A stretch of 64,000 nucleotides of DNA from Warburgia ugandensis (taxonomy: Eukaryota > Streptophyta > Magnoliopsida > Canellales > Canellaceae), in NCBI GenBank assembly GCA_035236585.1, contig CP141135.1, forward strand, positions 902,001-966,000, written 5' to 3'. A program made the position numbers and the translations under genes. The notes below the pieces were generated by a model. It was not told the origin of the DNA. It saw only the letters and a program-made list of their open reading frames with translations, and did no database searches. This document shows positions 49,755 through 61,246 of the stretch, in pieces; the stretch's first letter is position 1, and each line of letters starts with the position of its first letter.

Positions 49755-51640
49755 AAACCTAACGGAAGAGGCAAACATGTTTTGACAGTAACACATGGTT
49801 CCCAAAGTCCATGGGACCAAGCTCAAACAATTTCCTAGTAGTAATGTTTCCAGCTAGGGCTTCCTATGTACCCTACAAACCCACAAAAGTGCTCCCCAAT
49901 AGACACCATAGATTGTATGGGCATTTCTTTGATAAACTCATACACCTTTTCCACCATTATAGCTTCCCCAACGAGTCCACAATACATGCATAATGCTCAC
50001 AACCTGACTCAATTCCATACTTCCTTTTCATCTCTTCAAAAATCCTCAATCCCTCCTCTACTTTCCCAGCCTTATTAGACACTGATAGTACAAAAAAAAA
50101 CATAACATATGTTGGCGACACTGTCATTTCTTCAAACAAAGCAATTGCCATCTCAGAATGACCATGGTTTTCATACCCACCTATGATGCTATTCCAGGTT
50201 ACCAAGTTTCTCTCTAGATTTTATTAAAAGCTTTCTCAGAATTCATAATAATCCTGCATTTGCCATACATATAAACAAGGGGGCTTCCCACACAGATGTT
50301 GTCCTCAACATAGGATTTAATAGCTAGAGCATGAACTACCTTGCAAGTTCAAGCACAGCTAGCACTATCCAAGCACTAAGCACGCTAGAAACCATGAAAC
50401 CAATTAGTTCACTACCTTCCTTTCTCACTTACTAGACGGTCATAAGTGTGTTCTCTTCCTCATTGTTCTGTACACATGATGCAATCATCAAACACCAAGA
50501 GACATTGTTACATAAGAAATTCCATCAAAGACCACCCCATCATCAGCAATTTGGTGACATTTTCCTTAGAAGTCAATGTGCCCATTGGCAATGGAGACAT
50601 CTGTTTCGATCCCCAATCAAATAACAAATCTGTATAATTGGGCCCCAAGTCAAAGATTAGAATAGTCAGAGTAACATGCAGAATGTTATTGAATCTGGCT
50701 CATGACTAATGCGTTGAAGTTTCAAAAAGGTAGCTACTATATCAACCTTTTTACCTTCAAAGATAGCATTAGTAATAATTGCATTCCAAGTAGTAATATT
50801 CCTTTTGGGAATTTTGTCAAACAGCTTCAATGCATCTTCTCGCATGCTAGTTTTTAAAATACAAATCAAAGGCATTGCAGGCTATGAAGACATCAAAAGC
50901 ATGACTCACCTTGACAGCAAGAGCGTGGAGCTGTCTCCAAGTCATGGGTATATGAAATACAAAAGAGGCCTAAAAAAAAGGTATGTCAGATCTTCAACAT
51001 TTCTAGTTTGATTTCCCCTTCCCATTTACTTCTTTTTTTGGGGCTTGAAATGGGGGCGACTAAACCAAGCTTTAGATTTTCTTGATAAAGATAAGACCTA
51101 GAAATGACTCAAATTCTATCAAAGATTCAAAATGCTTGCGCACTTTGGTTGTGGCATTCGAGACCACTGATTATGGTAGCCTGCAGCTGGATCTACAGTG
51201 AAGACATGATCTATACCCTTGATCAAAATGAGGCCTTTAATGATAGGATGTGTGGTTTCGATCATTTCTTTGTAGTGGGTTGCAAAAGCACTGCAAGATC
51301 TAATGCTGGCTAACCAGATAAAAGCAACTACTGTCAGTGATCGCCATGATATAGAGAAGAAGATCATCTACACTAAAAAACGAGGGAAAGTGAAGTCAAT
51401 GGGCTGTATTTGAAGCCGTTGCATTTGAGAGAAATGTGAGAGGAGGGTTATGGATTGAGGAAGGAGGTTGAGTTTGGAGTAGAAGTTGGTGAGGTGATTG
51501 GAGAGGAAGGTGGGAATGGTGGGGAGGGTTTTAATGATTTGGGCGTGAGTGGAGCAGCCAAGACGGGTAGACAGAGTGGAGATGGCCGATTCAACAAGTG
51601 AGGCGAGGGCTTGGGGTTGAAGGGCAAGCATCTCCGGCAA
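49755..51640 (-). pseudogene. PPR protein pseudogene, LOI1 (At4g14850)-like
   Basis: The minus strand follows an Arabidopsis LOI1-like PPR protein in order. The start is MPEMLALQPQALASLVESAI, then SKLNLL; FSQM....PIDFTFP; HALAVK....DVFIACNAFDLY; REDALKLFDKIPKRN and TWNAIITNAI; WNSIIGGYENHGHSEMA; GLRIFEEMKRKYGIE; EHYACIVDSLGK; EFIKEMPIQ; finally FGNHVLLS. LOI1 is a mitochondrial RNA-editing PPR protein. Here there are several frameshifts and stops, an internal deletion of about 35 residues, and about 400 unrelated bases (50960-51368). The E/DYW end is missing. A (CT)n tract lies in the former 5' leader (51759-51794). LTR-like sequence abuts both ends. Confidence 0.87.
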
Positions 51641-51759
51641 CGTTCATGGCTGCTGGGTTTGGAACATGGGGAGAAGATAATCAACCAGTCAAGAATCTCC
51701 TGTTGATTCGTGAGGTAGGGGAGAAGGAGAAATGAAGGGAGTGGAGGGGGAAAGCCGTC

Positions 51760-51796
<37 letters not shown>

Positions 51797-51839
51797 GTTA
51801 CAAATGCGTGGGGGTGAAAGGGGCTGAGTCCACGTGGCA

Positions 51840-52213
51840 TGTCTAACTCCCACGCGTCGACTCGCTTCCTGTGACATTGTGTAGAAGAGTTAGTCAGGGG
51901 GTGCCATTATCAATTTGGACCCCCCTTTTATTTATAAATTTCTTTTGAATTTTTGAGTCCCAGTCTCTGTTTTACGCGTTCTTAATGTCGTTGGAAAGCT
52001 CTCATCAAGCACAATCTAATAATCAAACTTTCATCACTAGATTTTTAATATTTTTAATTTATTGTATAATTACTTGAATTTTTATAAAATTTCGACTTTC
52101 AAATAAGTTTGCTCACATTTTGCTATGGATCCAAATAAAATTTCAATTCATCTAATCCTTACAAGATATACAATTTAACAAGTTCTAAGGATTCAAAATT
52201 TACCCAAAATGTG
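51840..52213 (-). mobile_element. LTR part, proximal to the PPR pseudogene
   Basis: GGGGGTGCCATTATCAATTTGGACCCC and the downstream AT-rich part parallel 3275-3510 of the solo LTR (GGGGTGTCGTTATCAATTTGG). The expected TTACA terminus is not present. The sequence passes into block B at 52214, so the LTR end was probably lost at the duplication breakpoint. Confidence 0.55.
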
Positions 52214-53520
52214 ACTAATTAGTCTTTCCTCGCAGGAGGGCCAATGTGCTTTAAACCTCAAGTGGGTGGACAAGTGGCTGACTTGGGCATGCATAGGCGG
52301 TGGGCCCCGATCCAATCACTATTAGTTTTCTTTCCAATTCTTCTTATCAAGGTTTAGGTGATCCTGTCGAGCAATCAAAACTTTCGCTTAATTTGATCAC
52401 CCAATCTCCAAAAACCTTGTGTTCTAAGGATCCTTAAATTTGACTTGCATAGTGGAGCTGATGTGGTGATGCTCTTCAGCACACGGTTTCATCATTTCGG
52501 AATACTAGTTCCCCAATCGTTAAGCCTCATGTTGTCCTTAAGCTGATCTAAAGCACATAACTATATCCTTAAGCCGATATGCTATCACGTGGACACTAGG
52601 AAAAGGGTGAAGCTTCAAGCTGCTGGACATATCCTTCCACCTCATCTTGAAGAAAAGAATGCCCAAAAAGCTTAGTTACAGGTAAGCGTGGGGTATCAGA
52701 TAAGTATCTTATGTGGCAAGTAAGATTGACTCTTATGGGTGATCCTTGCGAAAGAACTTAGAAGTGGTTGGGTCCTTGTAGGTTGTAATGCAAGGTTCCC
52801 CAATTTACATTTGTCATTCCTTATCTAATTGAGCTCACATGATTACTGTTGTTCTCAGTGCAATCTTATAATATAGTGATCCTGTTTTATAGGTACCATA
52901 GTGAAATTCTCCGCTACAGAACAAGTCAAAGATCATAAATTTAATAAGCAAGCTCAAAAGTTCATCCAGACTTCAAGGTCACAGCCATCATAAAGAAATA
53001 TCGACTTCATCGAGTTGAAATAAACAATCTGGTCTGCCTAACCAGAAATGGATAGAAGGGAATTTATCTTTAATGAGTTATATGGTAGCATGCTAACAGT
53101 TGATTTTTAAACAACATTTGCAGAGTGTTTCCCATGAAGAACAAGTAACTAGAATTGTTTTCATTATTTTCTTTTTTTAATCTTCCATTGGTGTGAATGC
53201 CAATAATTTAGTTGGTAAAGAGAAGAAACTGCAGCAACTACCCAAAGGAACAGTACCATTCATGGCAATGTAGTGAGGCACCGGCATTGGAACCTTTTTC
53301 TCCTTCTGAGCTGACGGCAATAACTTTATTCCTGATGAGCTGAAGATGACACTGCAGCAGAAAGTTGTGATACAAGATGAACTTTATTCCTTTCGAATAC
53401 ATTTCCAAATTCCAAGCTTCTCCCCCATAAAGGGCTCTCAGTTGATCTCTCGGAGGTAGAACATTTCAGAGGCAAGCACCTAAGGGGCTTGAAACAAGAA
53501 CTATCTGAAATCTAGTGAAT
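52214..53520. promoter_or_regulatory. Block B upstream region of the GEM-like gene
   Basis: Pairs with 26284-27160 plus 29891-30145 of block A. It therefore shows the pre-insertion state of the solo LTR site (about 53260-53270). It contains about 180 bases (52510-52690) not present in A. It is probably promoter and 5' UTR, but no core element is clear. Confidence 0.55.
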
Positions 53521-55033
53521 ATGAAGAACCCAATTCATGATCCTGTAATGGGGATTCCCGTTGGCTCTGTTAAGTGCCCAGATGAGAAATCACCAGGCAG
53601 AACTTTTGTTCCTGAACCTGTTAGCCCATGTCGATTTGAATCTCCTTCAAATGGGTCTTCAAAATTCAGACAGACTAATGAACTATTCATTTCCTTCCCT
53701 TCTTTATCTCTTTTTCTTATGAACATTCATGGAATTCTAGTCGCAAGCATTAAGTTCAGTAATTGATTGATCTTTATATTGATGAGTGCAGATAGAACTG
53801 ATTCTCTTATTTACTGGATGAACAAAGTCAGCAAAAGAGCTGACAGTTTGGCACATGGCGTTTGCGAACATGGTAAATACTTCACTGTCATATTTACTTG
53901 TTAAATACCTGCATATCTTGTTTCAAACTCCGTCGAGCCTATTCTTTTTATGAGATACCTGTATTATCCCTTGTTTTCAACAACTTATTAATACAAATTG
54001 CTACTCTTGCTATTGTAACATTAAAAAAAAAAAAAAAAAAGAACGGAAAAAAAAATTGCTACTCAGCATGAAACAAGGTGTTTTTTGAATCCTATCCTTC
54101 GTTTCTCTATAGTTGTGTTCTGTCCTTTCCTTTGAATTTTCCCCGCTATAGAGCTTTCCCTGCCCCCTCCACCCCCGCACCCCATGCCCTGTCTCTCTCA
54201 AGTAGCATCTAATCAACAGACAACAAGTCTAATTCAAAGCTGAGCTAAATCTTGAAAGCTTGTTATAGTGGCTCTCTATGGGCAGGTATTTGATGCCTAT
54301 GGAAGATCCTTTCGTCATGGCATATTTCTAATCAACCCATCCTAAACATTTTAAAGTTTTGCTGAAAATTAAATCAACCCACAAATGTGATTGTCAAAAC
54401 AGATATTTAGTGTAAACTAATGAATAGACTTACTGCTCAAAGAGATCTGATGGTTTTGTCATTGCAATTTCAGTGCGTCTTGGACCGAAAATCTCTGAAA
54501 CTCTGAGGGGTAAACTAAGCTTGGGGGCTACAATTCTACAAGGTGGTGGTGTTGAAAATGTCTTCAAACAAATTTTCAATGGTGAGAAAGAGGAGAAGCT
54601 CCTTAAAGCCTGCCAATGCTATTTGTCAACAACAGCCGGTCCTATTGCTGGGATGCTTTTTATCTCCACTGAGAAGATTGCATTCTGTAGTGACAGATCT
54701 CTCACATTCACTTCTAATGGAAGATTGGTCAGAACACCTCACAAGGTAACTTAATTTCAAAAACAACCCTCATGGATTGTTCTAGTTTTCACTGACATAG
54801 CTTCTTTACTGACACTTCTCCAATCTTGTGTTTGTTTGCAGGTCTTGATTCCTCTGAATAAGATAAACAGCATCGATCCAAGTGAGAATATGAACAAGCC
54901 AAACCAAAAGTACATACAGATAGTTATGGTGGATGACTTTGAGTTCTGGTTCATGGCTTTTCTGAACTATCGGAAATCTTTCAAGTATCTCCAGAAGGCA
55001 ATCTACCAATCTTCATTCCATTATCAATATTGA
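53521..55033 (+). CDS. GEM-like GRAM-domain protein (four exons)
   Basis: Exon 1 starts at ATG 53521 (MKNPIHDPVMGIPVGS; the GTG two codons upstream is not the start). Exon 2 is 53792-53872 (RTDSLIYWMNKVSKRADSLA), exon 3 is 54474-54745 (VRLGPKISETLRGKLSLGA...YLSTTAGPIAGMLFISTEK) and exon 4 is 54842-55033 (VLIPLNKINSIDPSENMNK...FEFWFMAFLNYRKSF...SSFHYQY). Exons 3-4 form the GRAM domain. The family (GEM, GER, FIP1-like; about 210-220 residues) is membrane-lipid associated and ABA-responsive. Exon 1's donor is uncertain: no GT lies after SSKFRQ, where CTAATG replaces an expected GTAATG in correct phase. The next in-phase GT is GTAATT at about 53759, which would add about 30 residues. The other splice sites are canonical. 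Confidence 0.8.
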
Positions 55034-55783
55034 AAAGTTTTCAGAGAAATCTGAGTCTGAAAATGCTTCTATCAATGCGTATATATCTAGGAAGAGTTCC
55101 AATAGTCACAGTTTTGTTTCAGTTGGATTAGAGTCTTAAGACGGTTTAAGATTCAAGTTCCCTGGTTTACCTGCAACAACACCTACTTGAGCAGCAGGAA
55201 CAAAGTCCTTGCTGGTTCAGGACCCATAAGTGCATGTGTCTGTAAAAGCAAAAGGAAGGTTGTAAATCCGACTTGCTTAAATAAGATTTATAGTTTCTTT
55301 TGGACTATTTGTCTTGATTTTGTTGGGTTGAATGAGGTTCACATGCAATGAACACGGTTTGAGTATTGGAAAGGCACTTTTGGCAATATGGGCCACAGAA
55401 AGTTAGGTGGAATCTGAACTGTTTGGTTCTTCAGTAGTAGCTGGAAAATCACATGTACATTCTGATATGGAATCCAACGGTCTCCTTTAGAAACTAATCA
55501 GCTCAATGGGCTACATGGAGAGATCATTGTGCTACAAGAAGGAAGGAGTAATGAAATAATTTAAAAATCCATACCACGCCGCAAACAGCAAACAAAAGAT
55601 ACATACACATTTTCAGCCAATGGGACCCCACATGTCACCACCGTTCGATTTGCATTTAATGAAAACCAAAGGCTTGACAAAAAGCAGAATTCTAGATCAA
55701 GCAATATGATCATTAAATTAGTGACAATATTTAAGCTTATTCTCAATCTCAATCTTCATTATTTTCAGTCAATACCAGGCTAA
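55034..55783. other. 3' region between the GEM gene and Kunitz pseudogene B1
   Basis: Tail-to-tail spacer. It shows the empty site (CAGCCAATGGGACC) for the 11.3-kb element in block A. Confidence 0.65.
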
Positions 55784-56462
55784 TTACTTGGGCTCCACTT
55801 TCTTAAACGTCACCCGTAGCGGATTTCCATAAATGGACAGCCAATTGGTCCCACCTTGCCTATGTAATCCAACATCTCCACATATCCTTTTAAACAATCT
55901 TGTAATCACGGGAATTTCCATGCCTCTCAATCTTAAACCAATTGTTGATCGTCGATTCACCCGGATGGCCCGCAAATCCGCCATCGGAAGTCACAAATCT
56001 TCTCCCCCTCTGATCTAGATGCCCATCTGCCAAACCTTTGACATTGATGAGAATTGGATGTTAAGATCTACGGATTCATGCACAATTCTCTCTCGATCAG
56101 GCGTCTCTCCGATAATCCCCTTGTCCAATATCTCTCGATGATTCGATCGCCAGCAGCCATTGCTCGAGGGAGCGTCGGGAGGATGATCCCACCTACTGTA
56201 GATGACACCGGAATGAATTTCACCGGCCTGCCCTGGTGGACATCCTCGTGGTGCATCATTATGCCAGAGCATTGTGATGATGTTGTTGTTGTTGTATAGT
56301 TACGATGACATGCCGGTGACAAGCCGCCCAGACAGGCTCCCTAATTGCCGTAATAATGTAATAGTTTTCGCCGGCAATAAGCTGATCGCCATTCATTTCG
56401 ATCACCGGATTGGAGGATTCAGCACTGATTGATGCTGGTAATTGTATGATCATACCGATCAT
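55784..56462 (-). pseudogene. Kunitz-type inhibitor pseudogene (B1)
   Basis: A divergent Kunitz paralog on the minus strand: NPVIEMNGDQLIAGENYYII (the family's N-terminal signature), SSQCSGIMMHHEDVHQGRPV, ESVDLNIQFSSMSKVW, TSDGGFAGHPGESTINNWFK, RICGDVGL and LSIYGNPLRVTFKKVEPK, then stop. The frame changes at about 56320, again between 56160 and 56080, and a stop follows WQMGI. A 26-base deletion at about 55890, intact in the fragment at 42994-43188, removes the CPSLCG loop. It is more canonical at its N-terminus than the intact gene at 60061 but is non-functional. Confidence 0.87.
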
Positions 56463-57673
56463 GACTACACAAATAAGGGATCCCTTTCACATGATGAAGT
56501 TGGAATTCTCTCTATTGGACTTCAACGAAGTGAGCAACTCTAAGCTGGGTTTAAGGTCTTATTTAAAGCTTCATTTATATGAGTCTTCAAATACCCTGAT
56601 CTGAATTTCAGCCCATAGATCTTGGACACTTGTCAAAGCGTCACTAAATCTCTCCCATTTTGCAACTACCTCAGATCAAGTGAGATTACTAGGATCCAAA
56701 TCACATGGCAACTAATTAAGAATAAGTGAGATTTCTAGGATCCAAAACAGAATTCAAGATTTTTGGGTACAGAACAAACCACCTCAGACTCAGCCCAACT
56801 TAGGACTTAGAGGTCCACTTTGCATTTTCAAATTTTAAGATTTTAATTAATTACATGTGGGCCCTAATGTACAGTAATCAAAATCGTCGGTAATCTGAAC
56901 GTGATCCAAGATAGACAATGCTCCAAAATTTGTCCAACATATTCTCTATGAATGATCCTAAACATTACTATTTGGTGCTTAAAATGGATTATCTAAGGAG
57001 AGATTTTGGACATGACCTATCCAAATCAAGCCTACAGATGAACAGTTTAGATCATCAAACATGTGTCATGATCCTAAGTGGGGATAACTTGTAGTATGAG
57101 ATGCAAGAGGATCATTGATCATATGTGATATTGATTAAGAAATTGACTTCATATTCCATTAGTCCAGAGGCTTCTGGTGCATTGGTTAAGTTCTTAACAA
57201 TATCTCGATGAAAATGCACTTCTAGCTATGTACACAAATAATTAGCTTTTTAGTGTTTGAAATCACATTCCCTAGCCGTTAAATTAGGACCTTTAATGAT
57301 AATCAGGACCATTCATCGTATGGTCTTGCCATAGAGGAAACCCATCTCAGAAATCAGCATACATCGGATGATCCCACCATTATTTTATTGAGCTAGTTAT
57401 TTTTGAGTCGTAAAGGATTGTCCTAAGTATGTGATTTTTTGAAGATGACTCATTATCTAGGAAGACAATTAAGATGAATGATTCAGATCATTAAAAAATA
57501 TGCGAACCCTTGTACTTTTAATAACATGTCCCAAATGAGAATGTGTCCCTAAAGGGTTGTGGAATTATCGTTTTCATTTTCAGGGCATTCAGCATATAGT
57601 AAAGATTTTGATCCCACGGTGAAAATCTATTTTACTATTTATAATTAATTGTATCTATTTAAAAATAATAATC
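56463..57673. repeat. Kunitz-cluster spacer, paralogous to 7300-8224
   Basis: Upstream of B1 and downstream of B2. It matches 7300-8224 from about 56617 and matches the end of block A (43189-43455). No gene is visible. Confidence 0.7.
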
Positions 57674-58039
57674 CTTAGTAATATTGAAATTTGTAACCAA
57701 ATTCCCCATCCTTGATAATCTTAAAACAGTTCTTGACTGTGGTGGGACCAGGATGCCATCGATCATCGTGTATCTTTTACTAGTTGTGTTGCCAACGTCC
57801 TCGATCAACCAAACTGCAAAACCTCTGAGGAAACCAGCGTTCAAGTAGGCTGAGTGTTGGATAAACCAGTCCATTAATTGGTATGCAATAGAAAATATGA
57901 CAGGCATGCCCTTCTCGTTAACCCCTTTTGTTTGCATGACATGCAAGGCTAGTGAATATAGAGTACCACCGGATCCGTTGATCAATTGTAGCCTCAGTGA
58001 ATGGAGATTGAACGGCTGAGCTCTAGTGCAAGGGGTCAC
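57674..58039 (-). pseudogene. Kunitz-type inhibitor pseudogene (B2)
   Basis: The minus strand gives GSGGTLYSLALHVMQTKGVN, MPVIFSIAYQLMDW, LNAGFL..FAVWLIEDVGNTTS, then loses frame through a small deletion in the GGIPKRPGPATV region and ends after the equivalent of GYKFQY. It lacks an N-terminus with signal peptide and the C-terminal disulfide loop. It is closest to the fragment at 8225-8490. Confidence 0.85.
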
Positions 58040-60060
58040 AGCATAGATTTGCTCATTTAATCAAATTGCTCACATATATAGCTGACTAGTGAAAAAGCTA
58101 CGTTTAACTGAATAGAATTTAATGTGCATGTATATATGTAGGGATGTGTTAATTTCAGCTGTTTTGTGCAGGTGCAAAGAGCAAGTGACATTTAATTGAC
58201 TGAAAAAAAGTAGAAAACAAAAAAGTTAGAGGAAATGGTGGTTAGAAGCTTTTTTTTTAGCTAATCACATGTCACTGGTACTTTACACTTGCAACTCCTT
58301 GCTGAAATTATCGTTCAGTATTAAATCTCACTCAGTGGATAAATTTAGGGTGTCATTTTAGATGTCTGAATTAAACTGGGGGGGTAGTTTTGGGCATAAA
58401 AAACCATGGATAATTACGAAATATCAATATTCATCGAGACCAAAGTACTTTTCATTTTATGTGATATTATTTTGACTCTTTTTTTCAAAGGCAAAAACAG
58501 AAAACATTTTGTTAACTAACAATCAAGAAGGTTGCTTAAATATTAAGAACAAAGACAATCTAAGTAGACTCAGAGCCAACAAGAGGTCCAATAGACATAA
58601 TTAACTGCGAGAGAAAACTTAGACTTGAGCTCTCGTAAAAAAGAAGAAAAAAGAAGAAGATTAAACTTGTGACAAATAAGTAAGAAGAATAAGTGACCCT
58701 TATCCTCTTCTTTGTTGCTAATATATTAAGTCTTCAATTTGGTCAAAATTATCTCCTCTATCTTTTGTTTTTTAAACCTTTTTTATAAGTGGACAGTTTC
58801 ATTCCTTTCGGTTTTACCTCTAGTTTTATTTTCTTGTTTTAAATTACGATTTGTCCCCAAATACTTAGTCGTTGAGGGATTTATCATTTTCTATATATAC
58901 ACACACATTAGTTTTTTACTAATTAGATGCAAAAGGTTTTCGAAACCCGAACTGAACCTTAATTGGATTTGAGAATAAAATCTGAAATAGAATACAAACC
59001 AATTCTGATTCAGTGGAACTCAACCAATTGAACGCTAGCAAAGTCTCCAAGGGTCTAGCTAGCTCTAAATTGAACACCATGATGTTCGACCTATTCATAG
59101 AGATGCAAAGAAGATGTTCATTCTTTAACAACCATAGTTCTTACAAGGTAACAAATCGAGTCACTCGACGACTGGCTGCGTAGCACTAATACTTAATTTA
59201 TTTGTGCTACAATTTGATTGCAAGAGCTCCAGTACAATGATATCAAGTCTTAACCAACTCCTGTAGCACTTACCTGTGCCTGTAAAGTGGAATTTTCATG
59301 TATAGGTATAGCTAAAAATCAATAAAATATTATTAAAATTTTCATTCGAATAATTTTAGTTACCAATTTATTGCTTCAAGTTAACTTGACTCATCCTACT
59401 TTCCACAAACATTCTTCTGAATGTGACAACGACATTTAAACCACTCAATTTTCACGCGCAAACACCATACAAAAACACTACAGCAGATCAAGAAAGGAAA
59501 CTTGGAGTTTACAAGTCGTAATCATATATATGATGTGATACAAGACGGGGACATTCAGACGATGGAAACTCCAGATAAGTATTAAGTGTACCTCATCTTA
59601 TTCTTATTACTTGTTTTTCTTAGGAGAAGTTAATTTATTGATGGGAGGAGAAAAACCCTCTTGGTGGCAAATACATACATAAGAAGGGAGTGACAGCAGC
59701 ATTGCATAAGATCGAAAGGATCATTCTTTACGTATCACTCGGTAGAAACATAACACAGAGAGCAGACACTATACAATAAAACAACCAAAAGGTTCATACT
59801 ATATAAACTATAGAACCAGCTCAAAGATTATATAGTACATAGCCAAACCTGACAAAGTAGTGTGCAGTGCACTCCATTTACCCATTGTCCTTGTCCAATT
59901 CTCTGACTCTCAAGCTATGAAGTACAACTTCTTAATGAACCAAAGCATCTGCAGCTGTTTGCAAAAATCTTCAAACATGAGAGAGATCCGTCAAGAACTG
60001 GAGGCTTGTCAAGCTTTAGCTTAATTTATTCTTATTATTTGTTATATATTAATAGTAGTC
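58040..60060. other. Spacer and 3' flank of the intact Kunitz gene
   Basis: AT-rich. The right end (about 59600-60060) is probably 3' UTR and flank of the inhibitor gene. No other gene, repeat unit or RNA was recognised. Confidence 0.45.
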
Positions 60061-60684
60061 CTAATAGGAGATCTTGGGCTCAAGGATTGGGTTAACTGGT
60101 ACAAAGACAAAGGTGAATGCTGTTTCATGCGTTAAGGTGAGCCATCTTTTCTCCTCAAAGGAAATACCAAGATACCCACAGTTGCATGAGCTACACATGT
60201 CAGGGCAATATTGAAATTTGTAGCCCAAAGGCCCAGATTTGACTATCTTAAACCAGTTCTTCACTGTGGCGGGACCTGGGTGCCCCAGGATGCCTCCCAT
60301 TGTGACATATTGTTTACCGGTCGTAGTATCGACGCCCCCAAGTTGCCAAACCTTAGATTCTCCGATGAACATAACATTATAGTCAGTTGACTCTCGGATA
60401 AGCGGGTCCGAATTTTGTAATTCCGGAGAGAAAGACACGGGCAAGCCCCTCCAGAGATCAATACCTTCTTGCCTGACATTCAAGGGTAATGTTTCGTTGC
60501 GCATGCCGAGTGTTAATCCACCCCCGCCGGCTCCCCATATAGCTGAAACAACAAAATAGGATGCATCCAGTCGGAGAGGATTGTTGTATATATCGAGCAC
60601 AGCATCAGGAGTAGCCTCAGTGAGTGGAGGCGGGATGTTTGAGATCCACAGCAAGAGCACGGGCACCAGCAAAGCACTATTCAT
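60061..60684 (-). CDS. Kunitz-type (soybean trypsin inhibitor family) protease inhibitor
   Basis: Intronless 207-codon frame, the usual length and structure for the family. Residues 1-24 (MNSALLVPVLLLWISNIPPP...) form a signal peptide, so the protein is secreted or vacuolar. Then come DAVLDIYNNPLRLDASYFVV (a divergent form of the N-terminal signature), GAGGGGLTLGMRNETLPLNV, LPVSFSPE, ESTDYNVMFIGESKVWQLGG, GPATVKNWFKI, YKFQYCPDMCSSCNCGYLGI and a hydrophobic C-terminus. The second disulfide loop is present. The two Cys of the usual first loop are replaced (NETLPL for NETCPL, GESKVW for a CxxSTVW-type stretch). Function is likely defence-related protease inhibition, but the altered first loop leaves specificity open. 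It is the only intact member of the cluster. Confidence 0.92.
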   Translation of the reverse strand: MNSALLVPVLLLWISNIPPPLTEATPDAVLDIYNNPLRLDASYFVVSAIWGAGGGGLTLGMRNETLPLNVRQEGIDLWRGLPVSFSPELQNSDPLIRESTDYNVMFIGESKVWQLGGVDTTTGKQYVTMGGILGHPGPATVKNWFKIVKSGPLGYKFQYCPDMCSSCNCGYLGISFEEKRWLTLTHETAFTFVFVPVNPILEPKISY

Positions 60685-60970
60685 GATTTCTCACAGAGAT
60701 TAAGAGGATGGATGGGTTCATTTCATGGAATTGGCTGGTATATATAGCTGAGCAGGTAAATGCAACGTGCCTGCATGCATCTGGACACAATAATAGAGGA
60801 GAGAGAGAGAGATGCAGACGGACACAATAAAGAGGGGAGAGAGAGAGAGCAGCTTGTGAAACAATGGAGGAAATGTGATACATGTGCTTAGCTTCATACC
60901 CGGTATAGAAGATGATGTCCTGGCCTCACAACCACCCAAATTGTTAGAAGAAGATATGAGACTGAAAGGC
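60685..60970 (-). promoter_or_regulatory. Upstream region of the intact Kunitz gene
   Basis: Minus-strand CTATATATACC (about 60746-60738), some 55 bases before the ATG, is a candidate TATA box. Further up are GA/CT-rich runs and the AAGCACATGTATCACATTTC and AACAATTTGGGTGGTTG motifs. These are also found, in tandem, upstream of the X and Y pseudogenes. Confidence 0.55.
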
Positions 60971-61246
60971 CAGGAAAGGAAAATCCCACTTTTGGGAGTC
61001 CAACAGCAAGGCACGGTGGCTCAGACCTGGAAGATAGCCTGCCTTAATTACTATGTCATCACGTACACTAATGCAGGAGAAAATTTGTTGCTGATCTCTT
61101 CTTTTTGTTAGCTCCCGAATAAGTTTTTGAAGAATGACAAACTACTTTTCCTGTGAAGGGACTTACCATGGATGATTTGACTTGTTCATCTTATTCCTCA
61201 AGCTTAATTTGGCAATTTTGTAAATAAAAGCATTTTTTGCAAAAAT
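60971..61246. other. Spacer
   Basis: No gene or repeat recognised. Confidence 0.35.

Noticed and set aside
51119-51367. Minus-strand open frame inside the PPR pseudogene
   Set aside because: Does not match the PPR family and sits in the roughly 400-base segment that interrupts it; origin unknown.
56054-56299. Plus-strand open frame over the B1 region
   Set aside because: Shadow of the minus-strand Kunitz pseudogene.
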